64,000 nucleotides of DNA from assembly GCA_022486625.1 (NCBI GenBank), contig JAKVKH010000016.1, positions 1 through 64,000 of the forward strand, in the 5' to 3' direction. The position numbers and the translations under genes were made by a program. The notes below the pieces were generated by a model. That model was not told where the DNA came from. It searched no databases and worked only from the letters and a program-made list of their open reading frames with translations. This DNA comes from Butyrivibrio sp. (GTDB taxonomy: Bacteria > Bacillota > Clostridia > Lachnospirales > Lachnospiraceae). Shown here in pieces: positions 42,644 through 50,587 of the stretch (position 1 is its first letter; each line of letters opens with the position of its first letter).

Positions 42644-43417
42644 TCATGCGGTTCGGGAATCCAGATAGAGATGTACTGCCTCCTGTATCTTTTTCATGCG
42701 GACACAGGTCTGCGGATTCCGACTCTTAAAATTCAGCATCTGTTCCAGATAGCCCTGCCTTCTGGCGAGCCTGATGCTCTCCGGATATACCAGACCGAAA
42801 GCCAGCGAAATGTGTCCGACCAGATGATCGATCGAAGTCTTCGTATGCGCTCTGTTTACATTCCGGAATGCCAGTGCATCCTCCAGCACAGCATCTGAAA
42901 TATCATCCTCATAAAATGCTTCCTCCGGCTCATCATAGATCTCCGCCATCGGAATATCACAGTTCACCTTCAGAATATCAATTTTATCCGCATCCCGCAG
43001 AATGCTGCAGAACATGCGCTCTCTTTCCGAAAGGCTTTTCGGAAGTGCATAGACATTATGCAGGCGGATTGCCTTTTCCATCAGGGCATCTTCTCCCGGA
43101 TCAATGACATAATCCCGGATCCGGCCTTCCCGGAAAAGAATATCCGCACTCAGCGCCGCATGGTTGACCGACACTGCATCCGTAAAGGTATTAAATCTGC
43201 GCAGCTGTTCAAATCTGCCCACATCATGCAGCATTCCCAGAAGCCATGCAAGATCGGTGTCCTCTCCGGAAAGCGCAAGACTCTCTGCAATCTGTTCACA
43301 CAGACCGGCAACCCGGTCCGTGTGCTCCACCTTCAGTAATATCTTCACATCACTTTTATCATAATTTGAAACATAGGTATCAAAAGCATTTTTTACTTTA
43401 TTACGGTCAATTCTCAT
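42644..43417 (-). CDS. HD-domain phosphohydrolase
   Basis: A 257-residue protein with the HD motif: HTDRVAGLCEQIAESLAL (first His), LLGMLHDVGRFEQLRRFNTF (His-Asp), NHAALSADILF (next His) and ILRDADKIDIL (last Asp). HD proteins hydrolyse nucleotides or phosphomonoesters with a metal pair. It starts three bases after the GH127 stop and ends 41 bases before DUF2804. Its link to sugar metabolism, if any, is unclear. Confidence 0.8.
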   Translation of the reverse strand: MRIDRNKVKNAFDTYVSNYDKSDVKILLKVEHTDRVAGLCEQIAESLALSGEDTDLAWLLGMLHDVGRFEQLRRFNTFTDAVSVNHAALSADILFREGRIRDYVIDPGEDALMEKAIRLHNVYALPKSLSERERMFCSILRDADKIDILKVNCDIPMAEIYDEPEEAFYEDDISDAVLEDALAFRNVNRAHTKTSIDHLVGHISLAFGLVYPESIRLARRQGYLEQMLNFKSRNPQTCVRMKKIQEAVHLYLDSRTA

Positions 43418-43420
43418 CTG

Positions 43421-45340
43421 TTATATTTCCAGCATCCATACTTTCATCTGATTTTCTCCGCGGTTACCCCATGCAAAATAGGGGATTGCCTTCATCTGCA
43501 CGGTTTCCGGAACCGGCCGCTGCTCTGAATAAAGTGCCGTATCCCCGGAATGAACCCTGATTCCTGCAAAGCTGATCTGCTTCATTCCTTCCAGCGGCTT
43601 TTCTCTGATTTCCTGCAGCGTAAACCGTGCATCCTGCGGAATTCTGAGTTCCTGCAGAAGAGGTCCGTTGTCTGCACCTTCAAAGCAGTACACAAGCGGT
43701 CCGCGCATCAGCGCCGTTGCACCTGCATCAGCACGTACTGTCGTATTCGCATAGATTCTGCGTACCGGAAGCTCAAGGCTCAGTTCTATTATATCATTTT
43801 CTTTCCAGGAACGTGTGAGATAAAGATATCCGTCTTTTATTTCCGCATTCTGAAGCGCCGCTGCATTCAGTGTCACCTTTTTCTCATGTGCCCAGGCAGG
43901 AATACGGATTGCAAACGTAAACGGCTCCTGCGTTTTCGGATGCACCGTATACCGGACTGCCCCATCCCACGGATAGCCGCTCTCCACGTGAATCCGTGCC
44001 CTGTCAGACTCTGCATCTCCGCCCATGAACAGGTGCGAATAGATTGTATTCTGCTCCGGGTCCTCGCCCCATGCATATTTTCCAAGCGACATGACAAGCC
44101 GCACGACATTCGGCGGGCAGCATGCACAGGCGTACCACTTCGGGCGCTGCGGCAGCACATGCTCGAATCCCGGCATCTTCCCGGATATTCCGGGATTTAC
44201 TTCCAGCGGATTTACATAGAAGAAGCGCTTGCCATCAAGCTGCATTCCGCTGAGTACCCCGTTATAAAGTGCCTGCTCCATCACATCCGCATAATGTCCG
44301 GATGGCCTGATGCTCAGCATTTTTCTGGCAAAAAATACCAGTCCGATTGCCGCACAGGTCTCTGCATAAACCGTATCATTCGGAAGATCATAATCTGCGG
44401 TAAAGCCTTCCCACTTCGCCGTCTGTCCGATCCCCGCAGTGATATACATTCTCTTCTGCGTGATGTTATCCCAGAGCGTATCGCAGGCACTGATCAGACT
44501 CTTATCCCCCGTCTGCGCCGCCAGATCCGCCATGGCCGTATAGAGATAGACTGCGCGCACGCTGTGCCCTTCAGCCTTTTTCTGCTCTCTGACCGGTGCA
44601 AAAGTCTGATTGTAATTATGATCCTCCGGATTCATATTCCAGTGAATCCAGCCGCGCTTTTTACTTTCTTCCCTGAAATAGTCCGGATTCTGACCACGTT
44701 CGTCAATAAAATACTGTGCCAGCGCACGGTATTTTTCCTTCCCGGTTACATGATACAGGCGCATCAGTCCCAGTTCCACCTCTTCATGTCCCGGAATGCC
44801 GCGCACCTGCCCCTCTCCGGTTCCGAAATGTGCAGCGATATTGTCTGCCATCCGCTCCATCACCTTCAGCAGCTGATCCTTACCTGTTGCCTCATAATAG
44901 GCTGCAGCCGCCTCCATCATGTGCCCCGCGCAGTACAGCTCATGACATTCCTGCAGATTCTGCCACTTATGATCCGGTTCTTTCAAGGTGAAATAGGTAT
45001 TCAGGTAGCCATCCGGCTGCTGCGCCTTTTCAATCGTTTCTATGATCTCATCTGTTCTCTTTTCCAGTGCCGCATCCGGACGGTTCGCAAGCGACCAGGC
45101 AACTCCCTCCAGCCACTTGGCCACATCACTGTCCTGGAACACCATGCCATAGAATTCGCCCTTCTCCAGTCCTGCAGCAATCCGGAAGTTTGCAAATGCA
45201 TGACTCTTCTCTGCACCTTCCACTTCATCATTCAGAATCTTTTCCTGATAAGGGATCACCACATCTGCAACCAGCTCCTGTCTTTCTGACCAGAAGGAAT
45301 CCTCTATTTTCACGCTTTTCAGATCTGCTTCTCTCTCCAT
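43421..45340 (-). CDS. hypBA1: GH127 beta-L-arabinofuranosidase
   Basis: A 639-residue enzyme of the HypBA1 type, which releases L-arabinose from beta-L-arabinofuranosides such as those on plant hydroxyproline-rich glycoproteins. VKIEDSFWSERQELVADVVIPYQ is the family opening, CHELYCAGHMMEAA and PDGYLNTYF mark the alpha/alpha barrel, and WYACACCPPNVVRLVMSL (about 402-419) supplies Cys residues of the zinc-bound active site including the nucleophile Cys. It has no signal peptide, so it acts on imported oligosaccharides. It heads an operon with the HD and DUF2804 genes and is divergent from an AraC regulator. Confidence 0.92.
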   Translation of the reverse strand: MEREADLKSVKIEDSFWSERQELVADVVIPYQEKILNDEVEGAEKSHAFANFRIAAGLEKGEFYGMVFQDSDVAKWLEGVAWSLANRPDAALEKRTDEIIETIEKAQQPDGYLNTYFTLKEPDHKWQNLQECHELYCAGHMMEAAAAYYEATGKDQLLKVMERMADNIAAHFGTGEGQVRGIPGHEEVELGLMRLYHVTGKEKYRALAQYFIDERGQNPDYFREESKKRGWIHWNMNPEDHNYNQTFAPVREQKKAEGHSVRAVYLYTAMADLAAQTGDKSLISACDTLWDNITQKRMYITAGIGQTAKWEGFTADYDLPNDTVYAETCAAIGLVFFARKMLSIRPSGHYADVMEQALYNGVLSGMQLDGKRFFYVNPLEVNPGISGKMPGFEHVLPQRPKWYACACCPPNVVRLVMSLGKYAWGEDPEQNTIYSHLFMGGDAESDRARIHVESGYPWDGAVRYTVHPKTQEPFTFAIRIPAWAHEKKVTLNAAALQNAEIKDGYLYLTRSWKENDIIELSLELPVRRIYANTTVRADAGATALMRGPLVYCFEGADNGPLLQELRIPQDARFTLQEIREKPLEGMKQISFAGIRVHSGDTALYSEQRPVPETVQMKAIPYFAWGNRGENQMKVWMLEI

Positions 45341-45383
45341 TATTCTTACCTCTCTTATGTTTCGTCTGCTTCATCTGCATCTG

Positions 45384-45441
45384 ATTATAGCAAGACGACA
45401 TAAAGTGATAAATGGACTTTTCCTGTCAAAGCATGTATAAT
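45384..45441. promoter_or_regulatory. Divergent promoters of the GH127 operon and the AraC gene
   Basis: On the minus strand TATAAT (45384-45389) is a consensus -10 for GH127, though its -35 is weak. On the plus strand TGGACT (45413-45418) and TATAAT (45436-45441) are 17 bases apart for the AraC gene. The two -10 boxes are only 46 bases apart, so one bound regulator could affect both. Confidence 0.55.
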
Positions 45442-45470
45442 CAGGCAAAAAAGAAATTTCAGGAGGTAAC

Positions 45471-46286
45471 ATGGAATCTTTACTTGTCTTCCCCGATCTG
45501 TCAGAAATCCGGCTGACCACATGTAATTTCAATTATGCCAAAGAAGGCATCCTGCATCCCGACAGGATTCTGAAGGAGTTCGACTGCCTGTATCTGACAG
45601 AAGGTTCCTGGGATATCTGGGAAGGGGATCAGTGCTACCATGTACAAAAAGATCATCTGCTGATCCTTGAGCCATGGAAACGTCACTACAGTATTACTCC
45701 GTGCACTCCAGGCATGCGGAACATGTACATTCATTTCACGCTGCCATCCTACCGGACCGCATCGTCCCCGGATGACTCTCAGATCAATGACAGCTGTGTG
45801 GTTACCGGCAAGCTGACCGACTGCTCCGGCAATTATCAGATCCGTCATCTTTATGAAGAAATCATCGAACTGTATCTCGCCAGAAAGAGTTCCTATCAGG
45901 CGCTGCGTACGCAGAGTCTCTTAAAGCTCCTTCTCTGCGAACTCTCCGATACCGGAAATACCCGGTTCCAGCCTGCAGATCTCGTTGTGGAGAAAATCAT
46001 TCATCTCTTCTGTACCTCCATGGAACGTTTCTACAGCGCGGAAGAGCTCTCCCTGCTCTGCGGCCTGAGCCTCCGGTCTCTCAGCACCCGGTTCAGACGG
46101 GCTACCGGCACTTCTCTTCATCAGTATCAGCTGCGTCTGAAGCTGGAAATGGCTTATGATCTGATCCCTCAGAGTCCCGGGCGAAGTTTCCGGGACATTG
46201 CACTCAGTCTCGGATTTTATGATGAATTTCAGTTTTCCAAACTGTTCAAAAGGCAATACGGAATATCACCGTCTGCGCGCAGATAA
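45471..46286 (+). CDS. AraC family transcriptional regulator
   Basis: A 271-residue regulator. Residues 15-130 are a cupin-like ligand domain (LTEGSWDIWEGDQCYHVQKD, LLILEPWKRHYSITP). The C-terminal 100 residues hold two HTH motifs (YSAEELSLLCGLSLRSLSTR, FRDIALSLGFYDEFQFSKLF, then KRQYGISPSARR). It is divergent from the GH127 operon, which it probably activates with an arabinose-containing inducer. AGGAGG precedes ATG. Its 3' end overlaps the convergent Nudix-like frame by 21 bases. Confidence 0.9.
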   Translation: MESLLVFPDLSEIRLTTCNFNYAKEGILHPDRILKEFDCLYLTEGSWDIWEGDQCYHVQKDHLLILEPWKRHYSITPCTPGMRNMYIHFTLPSYRTASSPDDSQINDSCVVTGKLTDCSGNYQIRHLYEEIIELYLARKSSYQALRTQSLLKLLLCELSDTGNTRFQPADLVVEKIIHLFCTSMERFYSAEELSLLCGLSLRSLSTRFRRATGTSLHQYQLRLKLEMAYDLIPQSPGRSFRDIALSLGFYDEFQFSKLFKRQYGISPSARR

Positions 46287-46703
46287 AAACAGATCGAGGT
46301 GTTTTAAATAATTTGTCTCGTTAAATAACACCCTATGTCTTGCCTCGTCAATTAATTTTGGTTGGATCAATGGATAGGTCCAATTTTCCGCTAATTCGTC
46401 CACCAAAACAATTTTTTCAATTTCGCTATGAATTTCTTCGAATGAAAAAATATCCGCAAAATAGAGCATTTCAAATGTTTCATCATCCAGATTCTCATTT
46501 ACTCTGGTTTTTCCTTTCACAGAGTATACACATACAGGCTTAATCGTAAAATCAACGGCACCGGTTTCTTCTTTTAATTCCCGTTTGGCCTTTTTCTCTA
46601 TGTCCTCCGGGCACTTCAAATGTATTTCTCTCTTTATGCTTACAAAATACGCCCGCTCACGGTACCTTCCAGCTTTCTGTATTTGAAACGATATTCCCTT
46701 CAT
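46266..46703 (-). pseudogene. Degenerate Nudix hydrolase
   Basis: A 145-residue frame. CPEDIEKKAKRELKEETGAV matches the second half of the Nudix box (E-x7-R-E-x2-E-E-x-G), but the Gly expected six residues before the first Glu is Ile, and the strands that normally precede the box are reduced to about 30 residues (FVSIKREIHLK). The rest (VKGKTRVNENLDDETFEMLYF) looks like a normal Nudix C-terminal half. It follows the phosphodiesterase gene by ten bases and runs 21 bases into the AraC gene end. I infer a decayed or altered Nudix gene. It could still be translated. Confidence 0.55.
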
Positions 46704-46713
46704 AACATCTCTA

Positions 46714-47832
46714 TCAGTATTCTCTGCATTTATTTATAACAATCAACGGCACATATATCTCATCATCCGTGTACCCGGCATGCTGTGATTTCAAGACTTC
46801 ACTGCCAATGTATAAAAGAGTCTTATCTGTTTTGGCAATCGCCAGATAATCTCCCAGCGAATCCCGAAAAATTTCATTTTCCTCTCCATCACCAAATAAT
46901 TCTGATGAGATAATCTCATCTTTCGGATACAGATCAAAATCTTTTGAGAAATATTTCTCAAATAAATGCTCAAATTTCCCTGTCTTCTCAGCCTTCACAA
47001 AAAAGTTGACTGCTCTGGGTTCCAATGACGTGTTCCTTACCAGGCAATCGACTACATCCGGATATTCTTTTAAATCTATGTTGATCACATTTTTATGTCC
47101 ATGGTCTGCTACAACAAAAACGATCGTATTTTCCAGCCTCTCACATAATTGTTCCAGCCTGTCATTGAGCTCAATGATCAATTTTCCGGCCTCTGCTGAA
47201 TCACATCCGATCTCATGCATTGTAGTGTCCGGTTCTGTATCATACGCATATATATATTTCTTTCCTTCTTCACTGCATTTTTCTTCTATAATTCTTAACA
47301 TATCATCCAGATCTCTGTACGGATCAGGTCCGAACGGAAACAGCGTATATGCTTTATCAATTCCTTTTTCATTTATTTCATCCATAACAGATCTTGTCTT
47401 CATGTGCTTTTTTTCAAATTCTACTGCCTCTTTTACCGGTGTAAAAGTAAAATCGCCTTTGTCAGAGCACATAAATGTGGTAATCGTCCGGTCTATCTCT
47501 TTAAAATACATATCCCAGCCCAGCATACCGCTTTCAACAGGATTCAGTCCGGTCATCATCGAAGTAGTGGCTGCAACCGTTGTCGCCGGGAAAACTGTAG
47601 TTATTGATTTCATTCTGTTCTTTATAAAAAACGAATCTTTGTCCAGCGTTCTATCGAGAATGTTCGAACCCATTCCATCACATAAAACAGTCACAACATT
47701 CACTGGCTTGTATTCTTCCAATAAACTGTCAATATAACTCAGCGTATTATGTTTACAGTCCAACCCAAAGTATTTCCTGATCGAGCAGGCGAGATTCGTT
47801 AAGCATTCATTGTAATTATTTTTTACTATCAT
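46714..47832 (-). CDS. Type I phosphodiesterase / nucleotide pyrophosphatase (alkaline phosphatase superfamily)
   Basis: A 372-residue protein. TVLCDGMGSNIL gives the first metal Asp, FPATTVAATTSMMTGLNP the nucleophile Thr region, YAYDTEPDTTMHEIGCD an Asp and His, and FVVADHGHKN the Asp-His pair. These are the zinc ligands of PF01663-type enzymes that cut phosphodiester or pyrophosphate bonds. No signal peptide is visible, so it should be cytoplasmic. ATG at 47832 follows GGGAG by seven bases; a longer frame adds 24 residues. It lies in a lower-GC cluster with a HIT protein and a Nudix-like gene. Confidence 0.82.
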   Translation of the reverse strand: MIVKNNYNECLTNLACSIRKYFGLDCKHNTLSYIDSLLEEYKPVNVVTVLCDGMGSNILDRTLDKDSFFIKNRMKSITTVFPATTVAATTSMMTGLNPVESGMLGWDMYFKEIDRTITTFMCSDKGDFTFTPVKEAVEFEKKHMKTRSVMDEINEKGIDKAYTLFPFGPDPYRDLDDMLRIIEEKCSEEGKKYIYAYDTEPDTTMHEIGCDSAEAGKLIIELNDRLEQLCERLENTIVFVVADHGHKNVINIDLKEYPDVVDCLVRNTSLEPRAVNFFVKAEKTGKFEHLFEKYFSKDFDLYPKDEIISSELFGDGEENEIFRDSLGDYLAIAKTDKTLLYIGSEVLKSQHAGYTDDEIYVPLIVINKCREY

Positions 47833-47963
47833 TTTTGTTCTCCCATATGCAAAAATATTATCATGGTTCTTTACTTCTCTCCGGAGAGCTTTTTTACAAT
47901 CCATAAGCAGAGCTTTGAAAATCGGGATTTATTATAACTATACTTTCAACTAATATCAAAAAA

Positions 47964-48458
47964 CTATAATAATTTTTCTAATTCTATTCTTAATTTTTCC
48001 TTCATATCTTCAAGTTCAAATTCAGATGGACAAAACCTTTTATCATTCATCTCTGCCTTATCCATTCGCCAAACTGGTCCAATTTGCGGTGTATCTCCTG
48101 TAGTTCTAGGAAAAATATGCCAATGCATATGTTGTGCATTCCCCACACCTAATAATTCATAATTTAACTTAATCGGATGAAATGTATTAAAAACTGCCTC
48201 CGCAACAATTGACATTTCCTGCAAATACTTATTTCTAAAATTCTTCTCCAAAAAATGTAATTCTGTTGCATGTTCCTTGCAAAGAAAAAGTGTATATCCA
48301 TGGAATCTCTGAATATCACCAAGTACTACATAACCTGTTTCTAATTCTTTTACCAAATAGGGATTTTTTCCCTGCTTAATTAATTTAATTCTATTGCATA
48401 CCAAGCAATCATCTGTTATCTTTTCCTTATCTTGAATTTCTTTTATTTTGTTTTCCAC
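47964..48458 (-). CDS. HIT family hydrolase
   Basis: A 164-residue protein with the histidine triad HMHWHIFPR (His-x-His-x-His) near residues 112-120, which binds the phosphate of nucleotide substrates such as AMP conjugates or dinucleoside polyphosphates. CLVCNRIKLI at about 18-27 and CKEHATELHF fit a zinc-binding HIT subtype. The base composition is poorer in GC than the genes on both sides. It is the first gene of the HIT-phosphodiesterase-Nudix cluster. Confidence 0.85.
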   Translation of the reverse strand: MENKIKEIQDKEKITDDCLVCNRIKLIKQGKNPYLVKELETGYVVLGDIQRFHGYTLFLCKEHATELHFLEKNFRNKYLQEMSIVAEAVFNTFHPIKLNYELLGVGNAQHMHWHIFPRTTGDTPQIGPVWRMDKAEMNDKRFCPSEFELEDMKEKLRIELEKLL

Positions 48459-48978
48459 TCATTTTACCTCCACAACTTCAAATTTGTTAATTTCTGTTGG
48501 CTCCAGCTTCTTGACCTGACGTTCAAGAAGTATCCCTCGTTCAAAAGAACTCAGTCAATTCCATTTTATTTAATTGGCAGTATACGATTTTTTGATCAAA
48601 TATACAATTATCCGGCATTGATCTTATCCATCATCCGTCTTGCCACCTTGTTCCTGCTAATATATCTTATCAGGAACAAAAGGCCATCGCATGCGACAGC
48701 CCCACATTTAGATCATTGCATAAGCAAATTTTTCAAAATCTAAAGGAGACATCTGCAGATGTCTTTCTTCTGATAGGATTACAATATCCTCCACATTTCC
48801 TTTTATAGATATAAGTGATCCGGTCTAAATTCAATTATACGCAAAGTTACATATGCTGTATTCTTTGATTATGCGCAATATTATTGTCAGCATGATTGCA
48901 TATTTATATAAATTTCCGCAAATATTCCATTGTGCCTCTCTTTGAGCCTTCGGCAGTTAAAAAACCGCCAGGCGCACA
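48459..48978. other. Intergenic stretch without a supported gene
   Basis: About 520 AT-rich bases. Only very short frames are present. GACATCTGCAGATGTC is a perfect palindrome at about 48748-48763, and TCGCATGCGA is another at about 48685-48694. It may be a degraded insertion boundary next to the lower-GC cluster, but I see no transposase or attachment repeat. Confidence 0.4.
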
Positions 48979-49029
48979 TAAAAAAGGGAAATCCTGCCAA
49001 GCCATTCCTGTTCAGCAGAATTTCCCTTT
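48979..49029 (-). terminator. Terminator of purF-purB
   Basis: AAAGGGAAAT (48983-48992) and ATTTCCCTTT (49020-49029), with inner CTGC/GCAG, form a long stem. The minus strand continues into a T-run. It lies about 90 bases beyond the purB stop. Confidence 0.7.
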
Positions 49030-49065
49030 ATAAGATGCAAAGCACCCCATTCAATTCAAATTTCG

Positions 49066-49118
49066 GAGGTTGCCCCGCAACCTCTGATTCAAGCCGGATG
49101 CACCGCATCCGGCTTGAA
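49066..49118. repeat. Paired hairpins abutting purB
   Basis: Hairpin 1 has arms GAGGTTGC and GCAACCTC around CCC (49066-49084). Hairpin 2 has perfect 14-base arms TTCAAGCCGGATGC and GCATCCGGCTTGAA around ACC (49088-49118). It ends two bases from the purB stop. The plan, and parts of the sequence, repeat those at 41515-41564. Confidence 0.55.
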
Positions 49119-49120
49119 TT

Positions 49121-50554
49121 TCAGACATTAATCTCAGCCTTCACGCCCAGAAGCTCCTTATTGGCATCCAGAATCGGTTTTACAACCTCTGCCAGGAACT
49201 TATCAACCTGATGCTCGCTGCAGCCGACATACTTCTTCGGATCCATGGACTTCTGCAGTTCATCCAGAGTCATGTGGAATGCAGGATCTGCTGCGATCAG
49301 TTCGAGCAGATTGTTGTCCTTGCCTTCGACTTTGACGGTCTTCCCGGCTTCCATGGACAGCTCACGGATTCTCTCATGCAGTTCCTGACGGTCTCCGCCT
49401 GCCTTGACAGCATCCATCATGATGTTCTCCGTTGCCATGAACGGCAGCTCTGCCATCATATGCTTCTCAATAACCTTCGGATATACCACCAGTCCGTCTA
49501 CGACATTCAGGCACAGATCCAGAATACCATCGGTTGCAAGAAACCCTTCCGGAATGGACAGACGCTTGTTGGCGGAATCATCCAGTGTACGTTCAAACCA
49601 CTGCGATACTTCTGTAATCGCAGGATTCAGTGTATCTACAATCACATAACGGGAGAGAGAACAGATACGCTCGGAGCGCATCGGATTTCTCTTATATGCC
49701 ATGGCAGAAGAACCGATCTGGCTCTTTTCAAAAGGCTCTTCTACTTCCTTCAGATGCTGCAGAAGACGGATATCCTGTGCCATTTTGGTCGCTGTTGCAG
49801 CAATTCCTGCCAGAACATTTGCCACCTTCATATCAATCTTACGGCTGTAGGTCTGTCCGGAAACAGCCATGCAGTTCTTGAAGCCCATCTTCTCTGCAAT
49901 CATGGGATCAAGGCGGTCTACTCTGGAAAGGTCACCGTCAAACAGTTCCAGGAAAGAAGCCTGTGTACCGGTAGTTCCTTTGGAGCCCAGCAGTTTCATA
50001 TGATCAAGAACATAATCCAGATCTTCAAGATCGATTGTGAAATCCTGCAGCCACAGTGTTGCTCTCTTGCCGACAGTTGTCGGCTGTGCCGGCTGGAAAT
50101 GTGTAAAGCCGAGTGTCGGCTGCGCCTTATATTTATCTGCAAACTTTGCCAGCTCTGCAATCACGTTCACCAGTTTCTTACGGACCAGGCGAAGTGCCTC
50201 TGTCATGATAATGATATCGGTATTATCTCCGACATAGCAGCTGGTTGCTCCCAGATGAATAATTCCCTTTGCTTTCGGGCACTGTACACCATATGCATAG
50301 ACATGGCTCATGACATCATGACGTACTTCTTTTTCACGTGCCTGTGCGACTTCATAATTGATGTCATCCTGATGTGCCTTCAGTTCATCAATCTGTTCCT
50401 GAGTGATATTCAGTCCCAGCTCTTTCTCTACTTCTGCAAGTGCAATCCAGAGTTTTCTCCATGTTCTGAACTTCATATCCTGTGAAAAAATATACTGCAT
50501 CTCCTTACTTGCATAACGCTCGGAAAGCGGACTGCTGTAACGATCTGTACTCAT
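49121..50554 (-). CDS. purB: Adenylosuccinate lyase
   Basis: A 477-residue enzyme of the fumarase/aspartase superfamily that removes fumarate in two steps of purine synthesis. SSAMAYKRNPMRSERICSLSR is the signature loop with the catalytic Ser. HLGATSCYVGDNTD and FTHFQPAQPTTVGKRA hold the conserved catalytic-site regions. The sequence resembles the longer PurB type of about 475 residues. It follows purF by 33 bases and is likely co-transcribed. Confidence 0.96.
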   Translation of the reverse strand: MSTDRYSSPLSERYASKEMQYIFSQDMKFRTWRKLWIALAEVEKELGLNITQEQIDELKAHQDDINYEVAQAREKEVRHDVMSHVYAYGVQCPKAKGIIHLGATSCYVGDNTDIIIMTEALRLVRKKLVNVIAELAKFADKYKAQPTLGFTHFQPAQPTTVGKRATLWLQDFTIDLEDLDYVLDHMKLLGSKGTTGTQASFLELFDGDLSRVDRLDPMIAEKMGFKNCMAVSGQTYSRKIDMKVANVLAGIAATATKMAQDIRLLQHLKEVEEPFEKSQIGSSAMAYKRNPMRSERICSLSRYVIVDTLNPAITEVSQWFERTLDDSANKRLSIPEGFLATDGILDLCLNVVDGLVVYPKVIEKHMMAELPFMATENIMMDAVKAGGDRQELHERIRELSMEAGKTVKVEGKDNNLLELIAADPAFHMTLDELQKSMDPKKYVGCSEHQVDKFLAEVVKPILDANKELLGVKAEINV

Positions 50555-50587
50555 GATGATTTTCTCCTTAGATTATATTAATTGCAA

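Noticed and set aside
43550-45289. 579-codon plus-strand ORF opposite GH127
   Set aside because: It is a shadow of the GH127 gene, with Cys/His/Arg-rich nonsense-like composition and no family motif. The minus-strand protein is clearly real.
46266-46703. Fully functional Nudix hydrolase
   Set aside because: The first Gly of the Nudix box and most of the preceding strands are missing, so I list it as degenerate.
48432-48743. 103-codon plus-strand ORF downstream of the HIT gene
   Set aside because: Hydrophobic and low in complexity with no ribosome site, and it overlaps the HIT start. It looks like AT-rich intergenic sequence.
49211-50485. 424-codon plus-strand ORF opposite purB
   Set aside because: Antisense shadow of a well-conserved gene, with no motif and atypical composition.
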